Shown here piece by piece: positions 1 to 5,799 of a stretch of DNA of 5,799 bases. The position numbers were made by a program, and so were the translations under genes. Origin of the DNA: Gammaproteobacteria bacterium (GTDB taxonomy: Bacteria > Pseudomonadota > Gammaproteobacteria > UWMA-0217); assembly GCA_011330835.1 (NCBI GenBank), contig DRPO01000076.1, positions 1-5,799 on the forward strand, in the 5' to 3' direction. How positions within the stretch are numbered: the stretch's first letter is position 1; the number at the start of each line of letters is the position of its first letter. The notes under the pieces are model-generated. The model was not told the origin of the DNA. It was given only the letters and a program-made list of their open reading frames with translations, and did not search any database.

Positions 1-425
1 TTGGCGCACATCAGTTCGGCGGAGGCGACGACCTTACCGTCGACCGAGGCAATGCCTTTTACCTTGGCCATGTTGCGCTTGCGCGAGAGCATCTCGACGG
101 CGAGGCTGAGCTGGTCGCCGGGAACGACCTGGCGACGAAATTTGGCCTTGTCGATCGAGGCCAGTACGTAGAGGAAGTCGGTGGATTCGCCGGTCTGCTC
201 GCAGGTGGCGAATTCGAGGATGCCGGAGGTTTGCGCCAGGGCTTCCAGGATCAGTACGCCGGGCATGATCGGGTTGCCGGGAAAATGGCCCTGGAAGAAC
301 GGTTCGTTGACGGTGACGTTCTTCAGCGCGGTCATCGACTCGCCGGGGGTAAAGGCCTCCACCCGATCCACCAGCAAAAACGGGTAGCGGTGGGGCAGCA
401 GGTTCATGATCTTGGTGACGTCCAT
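1..425 (-). CDS. fabZ: 3-hydroxyacyl-[acyl-carrier-protein] dehydratase FabZ (partial, C-terminus off the left edge)
   Basis: This is the cytosolic dehydratase that converts 3-hydroxyacyl-ACP to trans-2-enoyl-ACP in type II fatty-acid synthesis. Reading down from 425 gives 141 codons with no stop, so the gene continues beyond base 1. The family is usually about 145-150 residues, so probably only a few residues are missing. The N-terminus (MDVTKIMNLLPHRYPFLLVD) has the typical FabZ PHRYPFLLVD motif at residues 11-20. The hot-dog-fold active-site segment GHFPGNPIMPG covers residues 46-56. His47 and Glu61 keep the 14-residue spacing of the known catalytic pair. RRQVVPGDQL and the near-terminal ELMCA are also family hallmarks. 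The ATG is 12 nt after the lpxD stop and has only weak Shine-Dalgarno complementarity, so translation is probably coupled to lpxD. FabZ and LpxD draw on the same 3-hydroxyacyl-ACP pool, which fits their adjacency. FabA is excluded by the short N-terminus and by the Glu at the second catalytic position (FabA has Asp). Confidence 0.97.
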   Translation of the reverse strand, partial: MDVTKIMNLLPHRYPFLLVDRVEAFTPGESMTALKNVTVNEPFFQGHFPGNPIMPGVLILEALAQTSGILEFATCEQTGESTDFLYVLASIDKAKFRRQVVPGDQLSLAVEMLSRKRNMAKVKGIASVDGKVVASAELMCA

Positions 426-432
426 CGATTCA

Positions 433-447
433 GACGCTCAGGGCGTC
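433..447 (-). repeat. Short hairpin over the lpxD stop, just before fabZ
   Basis: The minus strand GACGC-CCTGA-GCGTC forms a perfect 5-bp stem with the lpxD TGA in the loop, 7 nt before the fabZ ATG. It occupies the place where a fabZ Shine-Dalgarno sequence would lie. At 5 bp it may well be chance in GC-rich DNA. Confidence 0.25.
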
Positions 448-1463
448 CGCTCCTCCAGTTGTTTTTCAAGTTGCCGGATTCTCTTCGCCAGTTCGTCGAG
501 CTGCTTGAAGCGGGCGTAGTTGCGCCGCCATTGGCGGTTGGCCTGCATCGGAACGCCCGATGAGTAGACGCCGGGCTCGTCGATGCTGTTGGCGACGAAT
601 GTCTGGCCGGTAATCGTCGTGTGATCGGCGATACGCAGATGGCCGACGATATTGACGGCTCCGCCTATAGTACAGTATTTGCCGATGGTTGCGCTGCCCG
701 CGATGCCGGTGCAGCCGGCGATGGCGGTGTGCTCGCCGATGACGACGTTGTGGGCGATCTGGATCAGGTTGTCGAGCTTGACGCCGTCGCCGATCACGGT
801 GTCTTCGATGGCGCCGCGGTCGATGGTGGTGTTGGCCCCGATATCGACATCGTCGCCGATGCGCACCGAGCCGACTTGGGGGATGCCCACCCAGCGCCCC
901 TGGTCGTTGGCGTAGCCAAAGCCATCCCCGCCGATCACCGCGCAAGAGGCGATGTGGCAGCGCTTGCCGATCTGGACGCCGCGATAGATCGCCGCATTGG
1001 CGTCGATCCGGCTCGCCTCGCCGATGACGACATCATCGCCGATGAAAGCGCCGGCGCCGACAACCACCGCCTCGGCGATCCGGGCGCGCTCGCCAATGAC
1101 GGCCCCCGGGCCGATGCTGGCGGTGGGGGAGATTTTGGCGCTTTCGGCGACCACCGCGCCAGGATGGATACCAGGTTCCGGCGCCTCCACCGGAAACAGC
1201 AGGCGCGCCGCGCGAGCGTAGTCGAGATAGGGGTTGGGGGAGACGAGGACCGCGCCCGGCGCTTCTCCGGCATGCGCCTCGGGGAGAATGACGAGCCCGG
1301 CGCGAGTCGCTTTGAGCAGCGGCAGGTATTGCTTGCCGACCAGGAAACTCAGCGCGGAAGGCCCGGCCTTGTCCAGCGGCGCGACCCGATCGAGCACGAC
1401 CCCGGGATCGCCCTGCAACGGCAGCCCCAGCGCCTTCGCCAGATCACCATTCGATATCGCCAT
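438..1463 (-). CDS. lpxD: UDP-3-O-(3-hydroxyacyl)glucosamine N-acyltransferase LpxD
   Basis: LpxD performs the third step of lipid A synthesis in the cytoplasm. It transfers a 3-hydroxyacyl chain from ACP to the 2-amino group of UDP-3-O-acyl-glucosamine. The product has 341 residues, the same length as the E. coli protein. Residues 1 to about 98 form the N-terminal uridine-binding domain, including NPYLDYARAARLL at 77-89. Residues about 100-305 are a left-handed beta-helix of hexapeptide repeats (pattern [IV]G.....). It contains GGDGFGYAND at 178-187 and QIAHNVVIG at 235-243, where His238 corresponds to the catalytic His239 of E. coli. EPGVYSSGVP (296-305) closes the helix, and a C-terminal charged helix (about 315-338) matches the region that contacts ACP in the family. 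The ATG lies 11 nt after the skp stop. The intervening CCCCGACTCCC has no Shine-Dalgarno sequence, so initiation is probably coupled to skp translation. The stop is TGA. Nothing is truncated and no key residue is missing. Confidence 0.98.
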   Translation of the reverse strand: MAISNGDLAKALGLPLQGDPGVVLDRVAPLDKAGPSALSFLVGKQYLPLLKATRAGLVILPEAHAGEAPGAVLVSPNPYLDYARAARLLFPVEAPEPGIHPGAVVAESAKISPTASIGPGAVIGERARIAEAVVVGAGAFIGDDVVIGEASRIDANAAIYRGVQIGKRCHIASCAVIGGDGFGYANDQGRWVGIPQVGSVRIGDDVDIGANTTIDRGAIEDTVIGDGVKLDNLIQIAHNVVIGEHTAIAGCTGIAGSATIGKYCTIGGAVNIVGHLRIADHTTITGQTFVANSIDEPGVYSSGVPMQANRQWRRNYARFKQLDELAKRIRQLEKQLEERTP

Positions 1464-1474
1464 GGGAGTCGGGG

Positions 1475-1990
1475 CTACTTGTTGCCCATCAGCAATTTGA
1501 GTTCCTTGAGCACCTTGTCCGTAATGTCGATGCGATCGCTGGCGTACAGCACACTCTCGCCAACCACCAGATCGATATGCTCCCGCTCCGCGACGGTCTC
1601 GATAGCCTTGTAGACATCTTCCTGCAACGAGCCGAGCGCCTGGTTCCGGGCAACGGCGTAGTCTTCCGTGAACTCGCCCGACTTGCGTTTGAAGTCGCGC
1701 ATCTTCTCGCGCAACTTCGCCTCCATCTTGTCACGCTCTTCGGGAGACATCACGTCCCGATCCTTGCGATACTTTTCCTCCATCTCGCGCAAGGCCTCCT
1801 GCTCCTTGAGGAGAGCCTCCTGACGCCCCGCGAAACGGTCCTTGAGTCGTGAATCGGCATCCCGGGTCTGCGGCGCCTGGTTCAGCACCTTGTTGATATT
1901 GACTGCGGCGATGCGCGTTTCGGACCATGCCGCGCCGCTGGCGAGCATCAGGCCAACAACGACCAGCCCAAGGCTAAACAATCTGTTCAT
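1475..1990 (-). CDS. skp: Periplasmic chaperone Skp (OmpH family)
   Basis: This is a trimeric periplasmic holdase that binds unfolded outer-membrane proteins after Sec export and delivers them towards the BAM complex. The product has 171 residues, a little longer than E. coli Skp (161). Residues 1-23 look like a signal peptide: MNR, a hydrophobic core from about 4 to 18, then GAAWS|ETRI with probable cleavage after Ser23. The first mature strand, ETRIAAVNINKVLNQAP, fits the conserved OmpH start. Residues about 45-118 are strongly charged and Glu/Lys/Arg-rich, as expected for the long helical tentacles. The C-terminal part (IDLVVGESVLYASDRIDITDKVL, split at 139-150 and 151-161) completes the small beta body. 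The frame is open upstream to about 2161, but I chose the ATG at 1990. It has a strong AGGAGGAG 5 nt upstream, is followed directly by a signal peptide, and avoids overlap with bamA. The stop is TAG. The gene lies between bamA and lpxD, as in other proteobacteria. Confidence 0.94.
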   Translation of the reverse strand: MNRLFSLGLVVVGLMLASGAAWSETRIAAVNINKVLNQAPQTRDADSRLKDRFAGRQEALLKEQEALREMEEKYRKDRDVMSPEERDKMEAKLREKMRDFKRKSGEFTEDYAVARNQALGSLQEDVYKAIETVAEREHIDLVVGESVLYASDRIDITDKVLKELKLLMGNK

Positions 1991-1995
1991 GGACT

Positions 1996-2003
1996 CTCCT
2001 CCT
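1996..2003 (-). promoter_or_regulatory. Strong Shine-Dalgarno sequence for skp
   Basis: On the minus strand AGGAGGAG ends 5 nt before the ATG at 1990. It is the only near-consensus ribosome binding site in the window. It decides the skp start over upstream in-frame candidates and suggests efficient translation, in keeping with Skp being an abundant chaperone in species where it has been studied. Confidence 0.85.
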
Positions 2004-2022
2004 GTGGTGGATTCGCTGTCCC

Positions 2023-2041
2023 GACCGATGGACATCGGGTC
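2023..2041 (-). repeat. Small hairpin at the bamA stop / bamA-skp gap
   Basis: The minus strand reads GACCCGATGTCCATCGGTC. GAC-CGATG can pair with CATCGGTC, with one bulged C and a tight 2-nt turn, which would probably open to 4 nt. It overlaps the bamA TGA stop. No run of T follows on the minus strand (the next bases are GGGACAGCG), so it does not look like an intrinsic terminator. It could be an mRNA processing or stability element, or chance. The pairing is visible in the sequence; the function is unknown. Confidence 0.35.
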
Positions 2042-4376
2042 AGAACACGGCGCCGATGCTGAACTGGAACTCCTGAAGTTCGTCGCCTTGCTTGTTGTTG
2101 AGCGGCTTGGCGAAACTGAAGACCAGCGGACCAACCGGCGCGAGCCATTCGAATGATACACCAGCCGAGAGCTTCAGTTCGTTGGTATTGAACTTGTCGG
2201 GACTGGAAAACACGTTACCCGCATCGATGAAGGTTCCCATTCGCACCGAACGGCTTTCCCGGGCGAACGGCGCGGGGAAGAACAACTGCGCCGAACCCAG
2301 CGCCCGGAAGTTGCCGCCAAAAGCGTCGCCCGTCGAGGAATCCGGGCCGAGCGTATTGGTGCGATACCCGCGCACCGAACGGATTCCGCCGGCGTAATAT
2401 TTCTCGAAGAACGGCAGATCGGTGGTGTCTCCATAGCTGTCGCCATAAGCCAGCCCGCCCTTGAGCGAAAATGTCCATTGTTCGTTCAGGGCGAAAAAGT
2501 GCGTATTGGTGTAACTGAGCTTGTAGTAATCCAGATCGCTGCCAGGAACGCTCACTTCCGCGTTGAAACGCTGCAGATTCCCCTTGTGCGGGAAGATGGT
2601 GCGGTCGCGGGTGTCGTGTGAATAGCTGCTGCTGAGCAGGAATTCGCCATAGTCCGAACCGTTGTCGGCCAGAAAACCGTTGATTTCGTCCGGCGTCTGG
2701 CCGGCGATCGTCGTAATACTGGTGTTCTCATGGCTCAGATTGAAGCGGATGAAATCATACTCCGTCAACGGAATGCCGAAATTGACGCCCACTCCCCAAC
2801 GGTCGGCCACATAGTTGGCGACGTTGATCTGGGACGCGTCCGTCGTCCGGTAAAACGCGTTGAACCCCCGACTCACGCCATCCAGCGTGTAATAAGGGTT
2901 GGTGTAGGAAACGCTGTAGATGCTGGTGGCGTCGTTGCGGGTCGCCTGTAACGACAGTTTCTTGCCGGCCCCGAAAGCGTTTTGCTGATCCAGCGAGAGA
3001 CCAAACACCAGGCCGGAGGTCTGGGAAAAACCCAGGTTCGCGGAAAAACTGCCGGCAAAGCGTTCGGTCACGGTAAACACCAGATCGACCTGGTCATCCC
3101 TGCCGGGAACCCGCTTGCGCTCCATGTTGACGGTTTCGATGAACGGCAACCGCTGAATCCGCACCCGGGAACGCTTGACCAGCGGCGTCGAATACCAGGC
3201 GCCTTCCAGTTGGCGCATTTCGCGGCGCAGCACTTCGTCGCGCGTCTTGGTGTTGCCAAAAAAGCTGATGCGACGCACATAGACGCGCTTGCCCGGCTTG
3301 ATATTGAAAACCAGCGTCAGCGTTTTCTTCTCGTCGTCCACTTTCGGAAGCACATCGACCTCCGCGAACGCGTACCCCTTCGCGCCGAGTATGTCCTTGA
3401 GCGCGGCGGTGGTTTTGGTCACCTGGGCGCGGGAAAAGATCTCGCCCGGCTTGATTCCGATCGCCTTTTTCAATTCCTCTTCGGGGACGACGAAATCGCC
3501 CGCCAGCTGGTAATCGCCAACCGTGTACTGATCGCCTTCCTCGATATTGATGGTGATATAGATATCCTGCTTGTCCGGCGTGATCGTGACTTGCGTGGAA
3601 TCGATATTGAAATTGAGATAGCCGCGATCCAGGTAGAACGAGCGCAGCTTTTCCAGGTCGCCGGCCAGTTTCGGCTTGGCGTATTCATCCTTGGCGCTGA
3701 GAAACGCCCACCAGGATGGAACCCCGGAATCGAAATTCTTCGTCAGCTGCTTGTCGGTGAAATGATGGTTGCCGATAATATTGACGCGCTTGATTTTCGT
3801 GACCACGCCTTCGGAAATGTTGATCGCCACATCGACCTGGTTATTGTCGAGCGGCTTGACTTCCGTTTCCACCTTGACGTTGTACTTGCCGCGAGCGAAA
3901 TATTGCTGGCGCAACTCGCGCTTCAGATCCTCGATAACGGAGCGGTTGAAAATCTTGCCCTTGGCGATATTGGCGTCGCGCAGCGCCTTTTCCAATTGCT
4001 CGGTGTCGATATCCTTGTTGCCGGAAAAGGTCAGGCTGGCGATCGAAGGCCGCTCCTTGACCTTGATGATCAAGCGTCCGCCATCGCGCCCCACCTCGAT
4101 ATCATCGAAAAAACCGCTCTGGTAGAGCGAATGGATCAGCTTTTCCGCATCCCGGTCGTCAAACCGATCGCCCACGTCAAACGGAATATGCGAATAGGCC
4201 GCGCCCGCCGACACCCGCTCCAGCCCTTGCAGATCGATGCCGGTAATCGTGACAACTTCGGCGCGCAGGCGCCAGGAGGCCGCCAGCAACAGGATCAGCA
4301 GCAACGCCGACCATTTGCCATGCCACGGGGAACTTCCGGAGGCGACCGCCTCCCTGCGAAAAAGAATGGGATGCAT
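2040..4376 (-). CDS. bamA: Outer membrane protein assembly factor BamA (Omp85 family)
   Basis: BamA is the essential core of the BAM complex and folds and inserts beta-barrel proteins into the outer membrane. The product has 778 residues, slightly shorter than E. coli BamA (810). Residues 1 to about 39 are a signal peptide with a hydrophobic core at 23-34 and probable cleavage at LRA|EVV. Five POTRA domains follow, at roughly 41-108, 109-189, 191-280, 282-361 and 363-438. Several begin with the usual short strand and a G-N turn, such as SLTFSGN, RVNIIGN and RISFFGN. The C-terminal barrel spans about 439-778. It carries the conserved loop-6 motif VRGY at 668-671 (VRGF in E. coli) and ends in a beta-signal, EFQFSIGAVF, with terminal Phe778. 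The ATG is 9 nt after the rseP stop and has no clear Shine-Dalgarno sequence, which suggests coupled translation. TamA and other Omp85 members are excluded by the five POTRA domains and by the rseP-skp-lpxD context. The only oddity is the signal peptide, with a long N-region and two arginines just before the cleavage site. Confidence 0.98.
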   Translation of the reverse strand: MHPILFRREAVASGSSPWHGKWSALLLILLLAASWRLRAEVVTITGIDLQGLERVSAGAAYSHIPFDVGDRFDDRDAEKLIHSLYQSGFFDDIEVGRDGGRLIIKVKERPSIASLTFSGNKDIDTEQLEKALRDANIAKGKIFNRSVIEDLKRELRQQYFARGKYNVKVETEVKPLDNNQVDVAINISEGVVTKIKRVNIIGNHHFTDKQLTKNFDSGVPSWWAFLSAKDEYAKPKLAGDLEKLRSFYLDRGYLNFNIDSTQVTITPDKQDIYITINIEEGDQYTVGDYQLAGDFVVPEEELKKAIGIKPGEIFSRAQVTKTTAALKDILGAKGYAFAEVDVLPKVDDEKKTLTLVFNIKPGKRVYVRRISFFGNTKTRDEVLRREMRQLEGAWYSTPLVKRSRVRIQRLPFIETVNMERKRVPGRDDQVDLVFTVTERFAGSFSANLGFSQTSGLVFGLSLDQQNAFGAGKKLSLQATRNDATSIYSVSYTNPYYTLDGVSRGFNAFYRTTDASQINVANYVADRWGVGVNFGIPLTEYDFIRFNLSHENTSITTIAGQTPDEINGFLADNGSDYGEFLLSSSYSHDTRDRTIFPHKGNLQRFNAEVSVPGSDLDYYKLSYTNTHFFALNEQWTFSLKGGLAYGDSYGDTTDLPFFEKYYAGGIRSVRGYRTNTLGPDSSTGDAFGGNFRALGSAQLFFPAPFARESRSVRMGTFIDAGNVFSSPDKFNTNELKLSAGVSFEWLAPVGPLVFSFAKPLNNKQGDELQEFQFSIGAVF
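4338..4353 (-). repeat. GC-rich inverted repeat in the first codons of bamA
   Basis: The minus strand reads GGAGGCGGTCGCCTCC, a perfect inverted repeat. It can form 6 bp around a GGTC loop, or formally 7 bp around 2 nt. It lies 24-39 nt into the bamA message and includes the end of an AGGGAGG stretch that resembles a Shine-Dalgarno sequence. It sits inside the coding region (codons 8-13) where RNA structure can affect initiation. Whether it does anything is inference. Confidence 0.4.
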
Positions 4377-4385
4377 GGAAAAGAG

Positions 4386-5747
4386 CTAACCCAGCATTCT
4401 GGAAATATCGTTGTAAAAGGCGACAAACATCAGGCAGCCCAGCAACGCCAACCCGATGCGTTGACCAAAGGCTTCGGCCGCCGGAGAGATTGGCCCGCCC
4501 TTGACCAGTTCGATCAGATAGTAAAACAGGTGACCCCCATCCAGAACCGGGATGGGCAACAGATTCAGCACGCCCAGACTGACGCTGACGATGCCGAGAA
4601 AGCTGAGAAACGCCGCCACGCCGATCAACGCGGAAACGCCGGCGTATTCGGCAATGGTCAACGGCCCGCTGATATTTTTCAGGGACGCCTCGCCCACCAC
4701 CATTTTCCACAGCATCTTCAGTGTCAGCACCGACATATCCCAGGTTCGCCGGGCGCCCTGGGCGACGGCTTCGACCGGCCCGAATCGCACCTTGACGCGC
4801 ATGTCGTCATATCGGGAGGCGTCGACCCGGGGCATGGCGCCAATCCGGCCAATGGTCTGGGCGCCGTCGGCGACCGCCTCGGGCGTGACGGTATAGCGAA
4901 GCACCTGCGAATCTCTTTTGATTTCCAGCTCAACCGGCTTGTCCGGGCTGGCGCGAATGATGTCCACCACATCGCGCCAATCGCCGATCGGCTGGCCATC
5001 GGCCTTGAGGATTTCGTCGCCAACCTTCAGGCCGGCGCGGGTCGCCGCGCCGCCTTCCATCAATCGGCCAAAAACGGCGGGAATGTGGGGACGCCAGGGC
5101 TTGATGCCGATCTTTTTCAGCATGTCGCCTTCGCCCAGCAACTGGCGACTGTCGCCCAGGTCGAGAAGGCGCTGCTCGCTGCCGCCGTCGGGCGTCTGGA
5201 GCTCCAGCGACATGCTGCCCGACGCCAGGGCGTGCTTGACCATCGCCAGCGTCGCGATCTCCCAGCTGGGGGTCGGCTTGCCATCGACGCCGACGATCCG
5301 CGCGCCGGCCATGATGCCGGCGCTGGCGGCGGGAGAATCGGGCAACACCTCGCCAACCACCGGCCTGACGCCGTTGACGCCGACCATGTACATCAGCGAA
5401 TAGGCCACGATGGCGAACAGGAAGTTGGCCATCGGCCCGGCGGCGACCACGGCGATCCGGGTCCAGACTGATTGCCGATTGAAGGCGCGATGCAGCTCAT
5501 TGGCGGGCACTTCGCCCTCGCGCTCATCCAGCATCTTGACGTAGCCGCCCAGCGGAATCGCGGCCAGCACGTATTCGGTCTGGTCCGGACCGGCGCGTTT
5601 TTTCCACAGCGGCTTGCCGAAGCCGATGGAGAAACGCAGCACCTTGACGCCGAGCTTCTTGGCAACCCAGAAATGGCCAAACTCATGAATCGCCACGAGA
5701 ATCGCTATCGCGACGATGAAAGAAACTACACTGGTCAAAAAGGTCAT
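4386..5747 (-). CDS. rseP: RIP metalloprotease RseP (site-2 protease family)
   Basis: RseP is an inner-membrane zinc protease. In the well-studied sigma-E pathway it cuts the anti-sigma factor RseA inside the membrane after DegS, and it also clears remnant signal peptides. From the ATG at 5747 the product has 453 residues (E. coli 450). The first transmembrane segment (about 5-25) ends in the zinc motif HEFGH at 21-25. FSIGFGKPLW (39-48) and IPLGGYVKMLDE (64-75) are family signatures. A second membrane segment lies at about 97-120. Two PDZ domains follow (about 125-222 and 223-308), with AGLKVGDEILKADGQPI at 238-254 in the second. A third membrane segment (about 378-397) leads to NLLPIPVLDGGH, where Asp403 is the expected third zinc ligand. 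The last segment is at about 431-446. The frame opens further upstream, with a TTG at 5762 as the alternative start. I prefer the ATG because it aligns with the known N-terminus and has GGATGG 7 nt upstream. The stop is TAG. Confidence 0.97.
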   Translation of the reverse strand: MTFLTSVVSFIVAIAILVAIHEFGHFWVAKKLGVKVLRFSIGFGKPLWKKRAGPDQTEYVLAAIPLGGYVKMLDEREGEVPANELHRAFNRQSVWTRIAVVAAGPMANFLFAIVAYSLMYMVGVNGVRPVVGEVLPDSPAASAGIMAGARIVGVDGKPTPSWEIATLAMVKHALASGSMSLELQTPDGGSEQRLLDLGDSRQLLGEGDMLKKIGIKPWRPHIPAVFGRLMEGGAATRAGLKVGDEILKADGQPIGDWRDVVDIIRASPDKPVELEIKRDSQVLRYTVTPEAVADGAQTIGRIGAMPRVDASRYDDMRVKVRFGPVEAVAQGARRTWDMSVLTLKMLWKMVVGEASLKNISGPLTIAEYAGVSALIGVAAFLSFLGIVSVSLGVLNLLPIPVLDGGHLFYYLIELVKGGPISPAAEAFGQRIGLALLGCLMFVAFYNDISRMLG

Positions 5748-5772
5748 CTGATTGCCATCCAAACTGTGAGTC

Positions 5773-5796
5773 CCTGAAACCCTGGCGTGTTTCAGG
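5773..5796 (-). repeat. 8-bp inverted repeat upstream of rseP
   Basis: The minus strand reads CCTGAAAC, an 8-nt spacer ACGCCAGG, then GTTTCAGG: a perfect 8-bp stem about 26 nt before the rseP ATG. No T-run follows on the minus strand, so a standard intrinsic terminator of an upstream gene is unlikely. It could be a processing site, a protein-binding site or part of the end of the preceding gene. The 52 bases between rseP and the window edge hold nothing else I can assign. A TGA at 5792-5794 could be the stop of an upstream gene (often dxr in related clusters), but too little is visible to say. Confidence 0.45.
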
Positions 5797-5799
5797 AAA

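Noticed and set aside
732..1031. A repeated 15-nt sequence (CTCGCCGATGACGAC at 732-746 and 1017-1031)
   Set aside because: On the coding strand both copies encode VVIGE in the LpxD beta-helix. They are explained by the hexapeptide repeat of the protein and are not a DNA-level element.
621..1613. A 330-codon open frame on the plus strand
   Set aside because: It is antisense to lpxD and the end of skp. The Ala/Asp/Gly-rich translation reflects the codon pattern of the hexapeptide repeats on the other strand, not a protein.
2004..2039. A dedicated promoter for skp in the bamA-skp gap
   Set aside because: I see no convincing -35/-10 pair on the minus strand in this short GC-rich gap. A promoter inside the end of bamA cannot be excluded by eye.
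1991..2161. N-terminal extension of Skp to an ATG at 2161
   Set aside because: It would overlap the end of bamA, encode a Ser/Arg-rich stretch unlike any Skp, and place the signal peptide inside the protein. The ATG at 1990 has a strong ribosome site.
4374..4388. Possible RseP-BamA fusion by readthrough of TAG, since the two genes are in the same frame 9 nt apart
   Set aside because: BamA begins with its own signal peptide and RseP ends at the normal family length after NDISRMLG. Same-frame spacing occurs one time in three by chance.
2982..5471. An 829-codon open frame on the plus strand
   Set aside because: It is antisense to bamA and rseP, both of which are strongly supported by motifs. 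The two genes share the same reading register (9 nt apart), so the antisense frame stays open across the junction. Its translation is low-complexity in character (rich in D, H, R, Q, G) and shows no recognisable domain or start signal.

Overview
The window is an ordinary, well-conserved stretch of a Gram-negative (proteobacterial) chromosome. It carries five envelope-biogenesis genes, all read from the minus strand, in the order rseP - bamA - skp (ompH) - lpxD - fabZ, that is, from the right edge of the window towards the left. This order belongs to the classic gamma- and betaproteobacterial cluster, in which lpxA and lpxB usually follow fabZ. The sequence is GC-rich by eye. The BamA and LpxD sequences look gammaproteobacterial or betaproteobacterial to me, but I cannot name a genus from the sequence alone.

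Layout, reading the minus strand from high to low coordinates. At 5748-5799 there is a short upstream segment with an 8-bp inverted repeat and no gene I can assign. rseP (site-2 membrane protease) lies at 4386-5747. bamA (outer-membrane protein assembly) lies at 2040-4376, starting 9 nt after the rseP stop. A 49-nt gap holds a small hairpin and a near-perfect Shine-Dalgarno sequence. skp (periplasmic chaperone) lies at 1475-1990. lpxD lies at 438-1463, starting 11 nt after the skp stop. fabZ begins at 425, 12 nt after the lpxD stop, and runs off the left edge of the window without a stop codon. No stretch longer than about 50 bases is gene-free. I see no RNA genes, mobile elements, CRISPR arrays or convincing promoters or terminators.

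The genes form one functional theme. RseP releases the envelope-stress sigma factor in response to unfolded outer-membrane proteins. Skp carries those proteins across the periplasm and BamA inserts them into the outer membrane. FabZ processes 3-hydroxyacyl-ACP for fatty-acid synthesis, and LpxD uses 3-hydroxyacyl-ACP to build lipid A. The close spacing and shared strand suggest one transcript with translational coupling. Only skp has a strong ribosome binding site.

I searched for an undescribed system and did not find one. The very long open frames on the plus strand (for example 2982-5471) are antisense shadows of bamA and rseP. The observations worth a second look are modest: small hairpins at gene boundaries, an unusual BamA signal peptide, and the contrast in ribosome binding sites.
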